The notes below the pieces were generated by a model that made no database searches, was not told where the DNA came from, and saw only the letters and a program-made list of their open reading frames with translations. Shown here piece after piece: positions 1-7,220 of a stretch of DNA of 11,314 nucleotides. The position numbers were made by a program, and so were the translations under genes. Origin of the DNA: Alphaproteobacteria bacterium (GTDB lineage Bacteria; Pseudomonadota; Alphaproteobacteria; RS24); the NCBI GenBank assembly GCA_022428185.1, contig JAKMCZ010000219.1:1-11314 (forward strand), given 5' to 3'. The stretch's first letter is position 1, and each line of letters opens with the position of its first letter.

Positions 1-288
1 GCCTGACCAGATAATCACCGAAATGGCGATAATGTTGCGGCGCGAATAGCGGTCGGCCAAAATGGCGATGGGAATACCCAAGGTGGCGTAGAAAATTGCG
101 AAGCTGAGGCCGATGAGAAATCCGAGCTGCGTGTCGGACAACATCAGTTCCAGCTTGATGCTTTCGGCCAGAATGGAAACGATTTGCCGGTCGACATGGC
201 TCGATGCGTAAATCGCTACCAACATGCCTAACGTGTAGTTTCTGGTTTTATTGGAAATTCCAGCTTGGTCTGCTGCCTGGGCGCTCAT
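1..288 (-). CDS. MFS transporter, spinster-like family, N-terminal part (cut by window edge)
   Basis: Only the first 96 codons are in the window; the gene continues beyond position 1. The protein begins MSAQAADQAGISNKTRNY and then has a first membrane segment with the sequence YASSHVDRQIVSILAESIK. A second segment (SDTQLGFLIGLSFAIFYATL) and the loop motif GIPIAILADRYSRRN follow. The DRQI element and the ADRxSRRN loop are typical of the spinster-type branch of the major facilitator superfamily, inner-membrane proteins that move small organic solutes by proton coupling. The substrate cannot be told from this part. The ATG at 286-288 follows a G-rich stretch (GGGGGG, about 4 nt away) that may act as ribosome-binding site. 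It lies 52 nt downstream of the outer-membrane protein gene on the same strand with no terminator visible between them, so read-through from the transport operon is possible. Confidence 0.85.
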   Translation of the reverse strand, partial: MSAQAADQAGISNKTRNYTLGMLVAIYASSHVDRQIVSILAESIKLELMLSDTQLGFLIGLSFAIFYATLGIPIAILADRYSRRNIIAISVIIWSG

Positions 289-340
289 AATGCCCCCCGC
301 GTGAGGTAATACGATAAGTCAGACGGGCGCGCTTGGCGAG

Positions 341-1633
341 TTAGAAATAATAAATCAGACCAAAGCGAAACGAGTCTTCATCGGCGAAAGCGGCGGCAAA
401 TTCATCGCCGTCGCCGACCTTGTCTTGAAAGCGCGCCTCTAATATGGCCTTGAAGCTGCGGCCCAAGCGGCGCTCGGCCTCTAATGAAATTGACGAACTG
501 TCGGTATCAAGATCAACAAGGCCACCGATTAAAACGGCGGTCGATTGCGGGTCATTGGCGGTCCAGCGAAAGCCAATGCCGATATCATTGCCGAACGGAT
601 GCGGCGCACCGGCCTTGCGCTCGTCATACATAAACTCGGCGACTAGCCCGACATCGGTGCCGCTATTGAACAAATTGTAAAAGGTATACTCAATGCCGCC
701 CGTGGCGCGGTTTGTTTCAACTTCTTCGACCGCCATATCCAGCGTCGGTCGCCCACCGGCTTGCGGGTTGGGCAGTTTGCGGTTTTCCTTCGATTGCGTG
801 GCCTCCAGTTTCAACAGCCATGAGCCGAGCGTTGCCTGCACATCGAGACCGGCTTGCTGAAAATAAGCATAATAGGCCTGCATGATTGGCAGGCCATTGG
901 GCAGTGCGCTTTGCCCGCGTGGCACGGAAAGTAATAATTGCGGCTCGCGCGCCGTGCCGTCAAACCATGACAGGCCGATATCAAATAGCCCGAAATTGCT
1001 TTGATAGCGCAACGCATAATCGTCAGTGCGCCGCCCCTCGCCACTTTCAAAATGCACCGTATTATCATCGACGATAAAACCGGCATTGGGGCGACCGGCA
1101 ATCGGATCGACATATTGGCGAATTCGGAAAAACGGCAGTGAATAGGCACTCAGCGTGCCAAAGCGACCGGCATAGGAAAATTTGATCATTGGCTGGCCGA
1201 GCTTTTGCTCGCCATCAACGCTCTCGACATTATCGGTCTGATTGATGATATCGACCAGATGAAGAAATTCGGTGACGCCCCAAAATACCTTATCGACCCC
1301 GATTGCCGCCTCAAACGCACCATTGACGTAGCGATATTTGGCCTCGCGCAAATCGCCATGTGAGCGCTCATGGTCATGCCCGTCATAGCGGGCAAAGGTT
1401 TTGATAATCACCGCATGGCGGTCATTAGGGCTGAACAAGCCAAGCTCAAACGTGCCTGCCAAAGCAGCGAAGTCTTGTTCCATGTCATCATGGCGACCCG
1501 CTTCGGGAAAGCGACGCAGTTCAATCTCGATATTGCCATCGGCATCAATGTCGAGTGCGTGCGCGTGTTGCGGCGCGGCGATGAGCAGACCCGCAGCGGC
1601 AAACAACCCGCTTAGAAAGCGGCGTAAAGCCAT
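341..1633 (-). CDS. Outer-membrane beta-barrel protein of an RND/LolA-like transport operon
   Basis: The product is 430 residues. A signal peptide occupies about residues 1-26 (charged MALRR, hydrophobic FLSGLFAAAGLLIAA, cleavage likely after HAHA before LDIDADG). The mature part is rich in alternating polar/aromatic stretches and ends FRFGLIYYF; a terminal aromatic residue after such alternation is the usual signal for barrel insertion by the BAM complex. A central region containing GVTEFLHLVDIINQTDNVE and KLGQPMIKFSY looks like a conserved block of uncharacterised barrel proteins encoded beside RND and LolA-like genes, distantly like DUF1302; that is from memory of the family, not a search. 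The start lies 3 nt after the stop of the upstream LolA-like gene (TAG CTG ATG), so translation is probably coupled. I infer that it is the outer-membrane end of the transport route; whether it is a channel or a receptor is unknown. Confidence 0.75.
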   Translation of the reverse strand: MALRRFLSGLFAAAGLLIAAPQHAHALDIDADGNIEIELRRFPEAGRHDDMEQDFAALAGTFELGLFSPNDRHAVIIKTFARYDGHDHERSHGDLREAKYRYVNGAFEAAIGVDKVFWGVTEFLHLVDIINQTDNVESVDGEQKLGQPMIKFSYAGRFGTLSAYSLPFFRIRQYVDPIAGRPNAGFIVDDNTVHFESGEGRRTDDYALRYQSNFGLFDIGLSWFDGTAREPQLLLSVPRGQSALPNGLPIMQAYYAYFQQAGLDVQATLGSWLLKLEATQSKENRKLPNPQAGGRPTLDMAVEEVETNRATGGIEYTFYNLFNSGTDVGLVAEFMYDERKAGAPHPFGNDIGIGFRWTANDPQSTAVLIGGLVDLDTDSSSISLEAERRLGRSFKAILEARFQDKVGDGDEFAAAFADEDSFRFGLIYYF

Positions 1634-1636
1634 CAG

Positions 1637-2461
1637 CTAGCGCGCTCTTTTCAGGCTGTTCTGGGTAAAGTCTCCGGCCGACAGGCCGGTCTGAAAGGCA
1701 TAATCGTCCCAACGCAGTAAGGTGGTTTTCTTGGTCACATGATTTTCCATGAACAATTCATGGGCGCGCCAATATTTATCGAGATAGAGCTGATAATCGC
1801 CAAACACGAGGGTTTTTAGCAACGCATCCTTGCGGTCATAATAAACCACTTTGCGGGACTGATAGTTGGTGGTGTCAGTCCACGCGACAGTGCGCGTATA
1901 GCCCGAATGTTTGTAGAGCGGACGCCGCTCAACCACATGGCAGGTCAACTCACCGCATGGCTCATCGCGCAGCCATTTATAGGTAAATTTGCCGACCTCT
2001 TGCGATGAGAAATCTTCAAAAGCAAATTCCGACCCCATAAACGGGCCTGATTTATTGACCGAACTGATGCGCTTGACGCGCTTTAGAGCCGGCAAATACA
2101 TCCACTGCTCGTCCGGGTCAAGAATATGGGCATAGGTCAACATGGCGGTGCCTGCCACATCAGCCGGTTCGTCAAATATCATCATCGACCAATCGCCATC
2201 GCTGACATCTTTATTCTCCAGCGTGTTGAAACGCAGCCGACGCTGGCTTTCATCGCCATTGGCATTGGTCAGAATCATTGCCATTTCGCTGGTCGTGTCA
2301 CCAAAACCGAGATTGGTGGCATCGGTCATTTCAGCGATTGCTTTGCCGCGCGCTTCGGGCTTGTCGGCGCCGGGTATTCCGGCGCGTTCAGCCAGCACTG
2401 CGCCGGGCACGAACAGGGCCGCTGCAGCGGCTATTCGGATCAGTTTAAAAACAAAGGACAT
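1637..2461 (-). CDS. LolA-like periplasmic protein (outer membrane lipoprotein-sorting protein family)
   Basis: The product is 274 residues. A signal peptide covers about residues 1-24 (MSFVFKLIRIAAAAALFVPGAVLA, cleaved before ERAG). The mature protein carries DPDEQWMYLPALKRVKRIS followed by NKSGPFMGSEFAFEDF, a block I recognise from the LolA-like family annotated as outer membrane lipoprotein-sorting protein (PF17131 in my recollection). Members have a LolA-type half-barrel that can shield a hydrophobic ligand in the periplasm. A CGELTC pair of cysteines near the middle could form a disulfide. It sits 24 nt after the RND gene and has a good ribosome-binding site (AGGGAG about 9 nt before ATG). 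The context suggests it ferries a lipid or lipid-like cargo between the inner-membrane RND protein and the outer-membrane barrel. It is not the housekeeping LolA, which would be shorter and lack this linked operon. Confidence 0.82.
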   Translation of the reverse strand: MSFVFKLIRIAAAAALFVPGAVLAERAGIPGADKPEARGKAIAEMTDATNLGFGDTTSEMAMILTNANGDESQRRLRFNTLENKDVSDGDWSMMIFDEPADVAGTAMLTYAHILDPDEQWMYLPALKRVKRISSVNKSGPFMGSEFAFEDFSSQEVGKFTYKWLRDEPCGELTCHVVERRPLYKHSGYTRTVAWTDTTNYQSRKVVYYDRKDALLKTLVFGDYQLYLDKYWRAHELFMENHVTKKTTLLRWDDYAFQTGLSAGDFTQNSLKRAR

Positions 2462-2485
2462 AGGTCAGTCTCCCTTTTTGGTAAA

Positions 2486-4846
2486 TCATTCCGCCGGTTG
2501 GGCGGTGGCATTATTGGTGTCGGCTTGGTCGGTTTTAAACGGTGCATTGGGGTCGCCGCGCCCGTCAATCCACATCAACAAGGCAGGCAAGAGTAAGAAG
2601 TCGAGCACCAAAGCGGTTAAAATGGTCAGTGCCACAACACTGCCAAGCATCGCATTAATCAAGAAGGGCGACAGGGTGAGCACCATAAATCCGGCAATCA
2701 ACACAAAGCTGCATATCCACAAAGCGGTGCCGACGGTCATGAAGCTATAGCGCACGCTCTCAATTGATGAGTAATTGAGATCAAAGCGGGCATAGCGATA
2801 TTTCGACAGCATATGCACGGTTGCATCGACAATAAGGCCGATAGCGGTGGCGCCGACAAAAGCGGTCCAGAAACCGACTTCGTGTTGATAGAGCGAGAAA
2901 AAGCCCATCGCGACAGCAGGCGGCACGATATTTGGCACCAGGCTGATAAGGCCGAGGCGCAAGCTCCGCAGCGCCAGCATCAGACAGCCGGAAATCAGAA
3001 TAAAAGCGACAATGGTGCCGACAGTCATGGCAGATAAATTGCGCTCGCCAATATAAGCAAACATGACTGCCTGACCTGACGGTTCGACATGCATGCGCTG
3101 GGGCGTGTTGTCACTCAGCCAGTCTGAAGCCCGCGCGCGCAGTGCTTTCATTTCGACGGTCGATAAATCATTTAGCGTTACCACCATGCGCGAGGCCGAT
3201 TTATCGACATTAAGCTGGTCGTTCAAATCAAGCCCGTAAGGCAGTGACATCTCGTAAAGCAACACATATTGGGCCGCTAATTGGCGGTTTTCCGGCACCT
3301 TATATTTGCTTTGTCGGTCGCCGTTAAAGGAACGATTAATGCGCTTCACAACATCGGAAAAAGACGCGACATGCACGACTTCAGGTTGTTGGCGCAGCCA
3401 TTGCGCGAAATTGTCGAGATCGGCGAGATAGTCAGGGTCGGACACGCCCCCAACATCGCCGCTTTCGAGCGAATAATTGATGATGTAAATGCCGGTCAGA
3501 TTATCGGCAGCCCAATCAGAAGCGGTTCGGAAATCAACGCGTTCGTCAAAATATTCGACAAAGCGGTCGTTAAAGGTCAGGCGCGGTATCAACGCCGTGC
3601 CGATAAGGGTGACGGCCAACATGGCGAACATGAGCGGCTTGCGCTTGGCAATCACCAATTGCGCCAGCCATTCCATCGACCGGCTTTGACGGTCAACCGC
3701 CGAACTGGCACGCATCGGCAATATGGTTAACAGCGCGGGAAACAGCGACATTGACAATATCCATGCATAAATCGACCCAATACCGCCGAAAGTGCCGAGG
3801 TCACGATAGGGTGGCGCATCTGAGAAATTAAGCGAAAACAAACCGATAGCGGTTGTGACCGAGGTCAGGAAGACAGCTTGCGCATTGACGTTCAAGCTTT
3901 CAACAATTGCCTGTTTTTTATCCATGCCACGCCCTTGCGCGACCAGCGCGGTGATGAGGATATGGACACAATCGGCAACCGCAACGGTGAGGATAATGGT
4001 CGGCGCGCCTGAGGCCGGAGGTGATAGGGGTAATCCCAACCAGCCGCCCGTGCCCATTGCCATGCCGGCTGATAAGGTGACGACAATCATGGCGGCGAAG
4101 GTGGCGAATAATTTGCGCGTCGTGACGATCAGCACAAGCGCGATAATAGCGAACATGGTCGGGGTCAGGGTTGCCAAATCAGCTTGCGCGGCCTCGGCAA
4201 AAGCATTGGACAGCATTTGCGAACCGGTCAGCTCGATGCGGATATTGGGATATTTGGCGCGCATCTCTTCGTGAATGGCGCGCGCTTTAATAACGATATC
4301 ATTGGTGGCGGCTGGGTCATCGACCGGTGGGCGCAGCGATACCAAAACGGCGGCGGTTTTTTTGTCATATGACAAAAGACGCCCGGCCAAAAGCGGCTCA
4401 CTCAAGATAGTGTCTTCAACATATTTTATGCGCGCTGCATCAATATCAGACGGGTCGGGCACAAGCGCGCGTACTTCTAAATCATCTTCGCCAATAGAGC
4501 GGGTGTTTTGAAAATTGGTTAGACTGTCAACGCGGGTTGAAAATGGCACTTGCCAGCCGCCTTCGGTCAATTCATAGGCTAAATTAAGCGCCTGGCGCGA
4601 GGTCGCATCGCTGCCGTCCTTCGGCTGATAGACATAAATAATCGTATCGGGGCTGGAATAAGTGCGCTCCAATTCTTCAAACGCGGTCAGATAGGGATTT
4701 TCCTCGGAAAAGAAATACCGATAGTCATTGGTGAAGCGCAAATGTTGTCCACCCGCCAGCGCCGCCATCGCTAGTAGCAAGGATACAAGAATGACCAGAA
4801 ATGGACGACGAATGACGAACTCGCCATATTGCTGCATGGTTGGCAT
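2486..4846 (-). CDS. RND superfamily (MMPL-type) transporter
   Basis: The product is 786 residues and has the two-fold RND layout. TM1 is at about 13-31, with a large periplasmic loop at about 32-228. A block of five membrane segments (about 229-378) follows, then TM7 (about 402-420), a second large loop (about 421-605) and a final membrane block (about 606-760). Each half has an acidic residue inside a membrane segment: D292 in VADCVHIL and D674 in GLIVDATVHMLSKYRYAR, the positions that carry the proton relay in this superfamily. In the second motif I would expect VDD as commonly as VDA, so the second Asp is replaced by Ala. Relatives include HpnN (hopanoid transport) and the MMPL exporters of aryl-polyene clusters, which also occur with LolA-like proteins. 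The start is supported by GAGGA 7 nt upstream. It is the first gene of the operon, directly behind the palindromic operator and promoter at 4879-4922. Direction and cargo are not known. Confidence 0.88.
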   Translation of the reverse strand: MPTMQQYGEFVIRRPFLVILVSLLLAMAALAGGQHLRFTNDYRYFFSEENPYLTAFEELERTYSSPDTIIYVYQPKDGSDATSRQALNLAYELTEGGWQVPFSTRVDSLTNFQNTRSIGEDDLEVRALVPDPSDIDAARIKYVEDTILSEPLLAGRLLSYDKKTAAVLVSLRPPVDDPAATNDIVIKARAIHEEMRAKYPNIRIELTGSQMLSNAFAEAAQADLATLTPTMFAIIALVLIVTTRKLFATFAAMIVVTLSAGMAMGTGGWLGLPLSPPASGAPTIILTVAVADCVHILITALVAQGRGMDKKQAIVESLNVNAQAVFLTSVTTAIGLFSLNFSDAPPYRDLGTFGGIGSIYAWILSMSLFPALLTILPMRASSAVDRQSRSMEWLAQLVIAKRKPLMFAMLAVTLIGTALIPRLTFNDRFVEYFDERVDFRTASDWAADNLTGIYIINYSLESGDVGGVSDPDYLADLDNFAQWLRQQPEVVHVASFSDVVKRINRSFNGDRQSKYKVPENRQLAAQYVLLYEMSLPYGLDLNDQLNVDKSASRMVVTLNDLSTVEMKALRARASDWLSDNTPQRMHVEPSGQAVMFAYIGERNLSAMTVGTIVAFILISGCLMLALRSLRLGLISLVPNIVPPAVAMGFFSLYQHEVGFWTAFVGATAIGLIVDATVHMLSKYRYARFDLNYSSIESVRYSFMTVGTALWICSFVLIAGFMVLTLSPFLINAMLGSVVALTILTALVLDFLLLPALLMWIDGRGDPNAPFKTDQADTNNATAQPAE

Positions 4847-4878
4847 GAAGGAATCCTCATTTATTTCTTATGACCAAA

Positions 4879-4905
4879 ATTATAGGGCGAAAAATTAATT
4901 GTCAA
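4879..4905 (-). promoter_or_regulatory. Sigma-70-like promoter of the RND/LolA-like/barrel operon
   Basis: Read on the minus strand, a perfect TTGACA (4900-4905) is followed by a perfect TATAAT (4879-4884). The spacer is 15 bp, shorter than the usual 17, so the promoter may be weaker than its hexamers suggest. It lies about 33 nt upstream of the RND start codon. The -35 element shares two bases with the palindrome at 4904-4922, so a bound regulator would block RNA polymerase. Confidence 0.65.
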
Positions 4906-4922
4906 ACTAAACGGTTCAGTTT
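4904..4922. promoter_or_regulatory. Palindromic operator between tetR-type gene and RND operon
   Basis: The 19-bp sequence AAACTAAACGGTTCAGTTT is an inverted repeat around the central G at 4913. Eight of nine base pairs match, and only the sixth position of each arm differs. Size and symmetry fit a TetR-family dimer site. It overlaps the -35 element of the minus-strand promoter and lies immediately upstream of the TetR gene, which starts 12 bp away, so it could control both directions. That this TetR protein binds here is an inference from position. Confidence 0.75.
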
Positions 4923-4934
4923 AATAAATATGAC

Positions 4935-5564
4935 ATGGGGATTCCGTCTCACGAAACACGCGGTCGACCGAAAGATGCGGCCAAACGCGAAGCCATCATG
5001 GAAGCTGCGAAGGTGATGTTTATGGAGCGCGGCTTTTCGGGCACCTCGATGGACGGCTTGGCGCGCGCCGCCGCCGTGTCGAAAGCGACGCTATATTCGC
5101 ATTTTGCTGATAAAGATGCGCTTTATCGGGCGATTATTGAAAGCAAAGTGATCGATTATCAACTGGCTGATTTTACCGATCGGCTGAGCGGCGATATGGA
5201 GCGCGATTTGCAGCTTATCGCCAATGACATGCAAAATTTGATTTTCGACGATGAGGCGGTTCGCATGTTGCGGATGGTAATTGCCGAGGCGCAGCATCAG
5301 TCGCCAATCGTCGCCTTATTTGAAGAGTCCGGGCCTAAGCGCGTGTTCACCCGTATCGCAGATTATTTTGCAGCGCTAAAAGCGCAAGGCAGCAACGGGC
5401 TTGGCTGTCCTGAACGCGAGGCCGAGCTGTTCACCGGTCTGGTGATGGGGCATCGGCGGGTCATTCAGATTTTGATGGGGGTTGAAAAAGCACCGACCGC
5501 AGCCGCCCGCAAACAAAAAGCGCGCGATGCGGTCACTGCCTTTCTCAAATTAAAACGCGACTGA
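4935..5564 (+). CDS. TetR/AcrR family transcriptional regulator
   Basis: The product is 209 residues, normal for the family. The N-terminal DNA-binding domain covers about residues 10-60. GRPKDAAKREAIMEAAKVMF leads into helix 1, and TSMDGLARAAAVSKATLYSHFADKDALYRAI gives the helix-turn-helix with the typical ATLYSHF recognition helix. The rest is helical and resembles the AefR-like ligand-binding domain; the ligand is unknown. The gene is divergent from the RND operon and separated from it by 88 bp holding one palindrome, the classic layout of a local repressor. The start chosen gives the usual short tail before GRPKD. There is no Shine-Dalgarno sequence before it. The possible promoter TTGTCA (4899-4904) and TAATAA (4922-4927) would place transcription start near the ATG itself, so the mRNA may be leaderless. 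It ends 16 nt before the stop of the convergent metal-sensor-like gene. Confidence 0.9.
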   Translation: MGIPSHETRGRPKDAAKREAIMEAAKVMFMERGFSGTSMDGLARAAAVSKATLYSHFADKDALYRAIIESKVIDYQLADFTDRLSGDMERDLQLIANDMQNLIFDDEAVRMLRMVIAEAQHQSPIVALFEESGPKRVFTRIADYFAALKAQGSNGLGCPEREAELFTGLVMGHRRVIQILMGVEKAPTAAARKQKARDAVTAFLKLKRD

Positions 5565-5580
5565 TTATTTAGCCGGCGTT

Positions 5581-6042
5581 TTAGCGATCGTGCATGCGCC
5601 GTTTCATGCGGTCGGCAATTTTTTGACGCGCCGAAGGTGACAAACCCAGCGCCATATCGCGCAACGCGCCGTGCATGTTCTCATTCAATTTTTGCGCTGC
5701 TGCTTGTGAGCGGTTGAGCGCGGCGGCGATGGCTTTTGCGTCTGCCGTGTCAGATGTCAAAACAGTTCGAAAGTCTTTGCGCGCGCCGCGCAAGTCGCCG
5801 ATTGCGGCAAGCAATTCGGGACGGCGCTGCTTAAACACCCGTTTGGCAAGTTCTTCATCGGGCCCGTCAAGGTGGCGAATAATGCTTTCCTCAGCGCGGT
5901 CGAGGCGTTTTTCAACCCAATTGGCATCTTGAGAGATGGCGCGCCATTTCATGGCATAGCTTCCGGCTGCGCCGATTAACACCATATTGACGGCGAGAGA
6001 CAGGGCAAGCGCGGCGTAGATGAGTTTTTGTTTGGTTGACAT
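5581..6042 (-). CDS. Membrane-anchored periplasmic metal-sensor-like protein (Metal_resist/CnrX type)
   Basis: The product is 153 residues. One hydrophobic segment lies at about 7-29 (KLIYAALALSLAVNMVLIGAAGSYA), followed by a highly charged, mostly helical periplasmic domain. That domain has the pattern of the heavy-metal-resistance/CpxP-Spy-like group: a helix with RVFKQRRPELLAAIGDLRGARKDF, a second with LNRSQAAAQKLNENMHGALRDMALGLS, and the terminal SPSARQKIADRMKRRM. In CnrX-type sensors such a protein controls an anti-sigma factor in response to metal. Only three histidines are present (57, 124, 151) and there is no clustered HxxxH pair, so metal binding as in CnrX is not assured; it might sense envelope stress instead. 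It is the third gene of the sigma operon. A good Shine-Dalgarno site (AGGAG, 7 nt before ATG) overlaps the stop codon of the upstream gene, which ends 9 nt away. Confidence 0.75.
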   Translation of the reverse strand: MSTKQKLIYAALALSLAVNMVLIGAAGSYAMKWRAISQDANWVEKRLDRAEESIIRHLDGPDEELAKRVFKQRRPELLAAIGDLRGARKDFRTVLTSDTADAKAIAAALNRSQAAAQKLNENMHGALRDMALGLSPSARQKIADRMKRRMHDR

Positions 6043-6051
6043 TGAAAGCTC

Positions 6052-6501
6052 CTATAGCGGTTCGGTGGGGAGGAACGCAGCACTGATAATATCGAGAGAA
6101 GCCATCAGGTCGGGGGAGCCGGTCATGGCATCAAGAACCAATGGCGCGGCAATGAAACCGCCGACGAAACAAGCCGCCAGCCCGGTAACAATCGCCCAGG
6201 CATTGCGCGCACGGCGCGGTGGATTTTGCGGGAAGGCAATAATGTCAGTATCCGTTTCATTGCCCAGCATGGCTTCCATATCGCTCAAAATTCGGCTTTG
6301 CAAATCGGCCGATGCCGGCGGCAAATAATGATCCAGCACGCCATCAAGCCGTTCGGCACGCGCCATAATGCCTGCCGCATTAGGCTCGCTATCAAGCACG
6401 GACAACATGGGGGTGCGCTCATTATCGGGCCAATTATCTGGGGTTGCGCCATAGGCAGCCACCAGAGCTTCAAATTGCTTTAGGCTCATTGCTTGTTTCA
6501 T
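6052..6501 (-). CDS. Putative anti-sigma factor, single transmembrane segment
   Basis: The product is 149 residues. The N-terminal part of about 95 residues is presumed cytoplasmic and begins with SLKQFEALVAAYGATPDNWP. This 'AYG-x-x-P-x-x-WP' opening recurs, in my recollection, in small uncharacterised proteins encoded beside alphaproteobacterial ECF sigma factors. A basic stretch PRRARN leads into one membrane segment (about 101-123, WAIVTGLAACFVGGFIAAPLVL) and a short outer tail. No HxxxCxxC zinc anti-sigma motif is present. Its start overlaps the stop of the sigma gene by 4 bp (ATGA), with GGAG 8 nt before the ATG, so the two proteins are probably made in fixed ratio. The anti-sigma role is inferred from position and topology, by analogy with CnrY. 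Confidence 0.65.
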   Translation of the reverse strand: MKQAMSLKQFEALVAAYGATPDNWPDNERTPMLSVLDSEPNAAGIMARAERLDGVLDHYLPPASADLQSRILSDMEAMLGNETDTDIIAFPQNPPRRARNAWAIVTGLAACFVGGFIAAPLVLDAMTGSPDLMASLDIISAAFLPTEPL

Positions 6502-7094
6502 CGTACCGGCTCCAAATACTCTTTTAGCGGGGTTAACTCGTCGTTCAGCTTACTGCGCGCGCGGCGCAATAGCGATTCCAGCGCGGCCAATGTAATGCCC
6601 ATTTTGGCCGCCGCTTCGCCTTGTTTTATCTCGCCATAATAAACCAACTCAATGGCCTGCCGCTGGTCGGCGTTCAGCACCTCCAAAGCGCTGCGCAAAC
6701 GCATATTGCGGTCGGCAATCAGATGCGCCGCTTCAATATTGGCGGTTTCGTCTTCCGGTTCGGCTATCGTGTCGATATCTTGCGTCGGTTTGCGGCGGCG
6801 CAAAATATCAATGCAGCGATTGGCCGCGATACGGTAAAGCCAAGTTGTCACTTTGGCCTTGCCGCTCTGCCAATTGGCGGCACTTTTCCAAACCGACATG
6901 AAAACATCTTGCGCGGCTTCTTCAGCCTCTGCCTGATTATCCAGTTTTTGTCGGCAAATATGCACGACATAGGATAAATGGCGGCGCACCAGCTCATGCC
7001 CGGCTTGCGCTGCCGCTGTGCGGTCGCTGCCGCCAATGGCTGCCAGCAGAGCATCATCGGGCTGTTGCAGCAATGTCGGTTTTTGGCGAGCCAT
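6498..7094 (-). CDS. ECF-type RNA polymerase sigma factor
   Basis: The product is 198 residues, typical for the ECF group. Region 2 lies at about 34-100, with RRHLSYVVHICRQKLDNQAEAEEAAQDVFMSVWK and the -10-binding part VTTWLYRIAANRCIDILRRRK. Region 4 is at about 132-186, with LNADQRQAIELVYYGEIKQGEAAAKMGITLAALESLLRRARSKL. The linker between them is acidic and there is no region 1.1 or 3. I chose the ATG at 7092-7094 because GGAGG lies 8 nt upstream. An upstream in-frame ATG at 7142 would add 16 residues (MMTCMVRRAQ...) without a comparable site. It is the first gene of an operon with a putative anti-sigma factor and a periplasmic sensor-like protein, so release of the sigma factor by an envelope or metal signal is likely. 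No autoregulatory promoter could be picked out with confidence. Confidence 0.9.
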   Translation of the reverse strand: MARQKPTLLQQPDDALLAAIGGSDRTAAAQAGHELVRRHLSYVVHICRQKLDNQAEAEEAAQDVFMSVWKSAANWQSGKAKVTTWLYRIAANRCIDILRRRKPTQDIDTIAEPEDETANIEAAHLIADRNMRLRSALEVLNADQRQAIELVYYGEIKQGEAAAKMGITLAALESLLRRARSKLNDELTPLKEYLEPVR

Positions 7095-7105
7095 TTGGCT
7101 ATCCT

Positions 7106-7113
7106 CCCTCATT
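7106..7113 (-). promoter_or_regulatory. Shine-Dalgarno region of sigma gene, complementary to candidate sRNA loop
   Basis: On the minus strand the region upstream of the sigma start reads AATGAGGGAGGATAGCC before the start at 7094. The GGAGG core fixes the start codon. The eight bases AATGAGGG (plus-strand CCCTCATT) are repeated exactly, in the plus-strand sense, at 7261-7268 inside the loop of a stem-loop of the candidate small RNA. They could therefore pair. Confidence 0.45.
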
Positions 7114-7220
7114 TGCGCGCGCCGCACCATACAAGTCATCAATCGGGCTCCTAAACTTAACGGAATTCAAAAATTTCTTCTAAAAATTCCTAATCCAAAA
7201 GACTAAACGGCGCGTATCTA

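Noticed and set aside
811..1149. Open frame of 112 codons inside the outer-membrane protein gene, same strand in another frame
   Set aside because: It lies wholly within a gene with a signal peptide and clear barrel features, and its own translation has no recognisable pattern.
2126..2750. Plus-strand open frames of 156 and 202 codons opposite the LolA-like and RND genes
   Set aside because: They are antisense to two well-supported genes and their translations look like codon-bias shadows with no domain.
5565..5580. Terminator between the converging TetR and metal-sensor-like genes
   Set aside because: The 16-bp gap has only GCCGGC followed by GTTTT, too short for a stable terminator hairpin.
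7095..7142. Longer form of the sigma factor starting at 7142
   Set aside because: The ATG at 7092-7094 has GGAGG at proper spacing, while the upstream starts lack one and add a basic tail not needed for region 2.
7162..7190. Inverted GGAATT...AATTCC in the sigma leader region
   Set aside because: Only six base pairs in an AT-rich stretch with a 17-bp spacer; the inner bases do not pair, so chance is likely.
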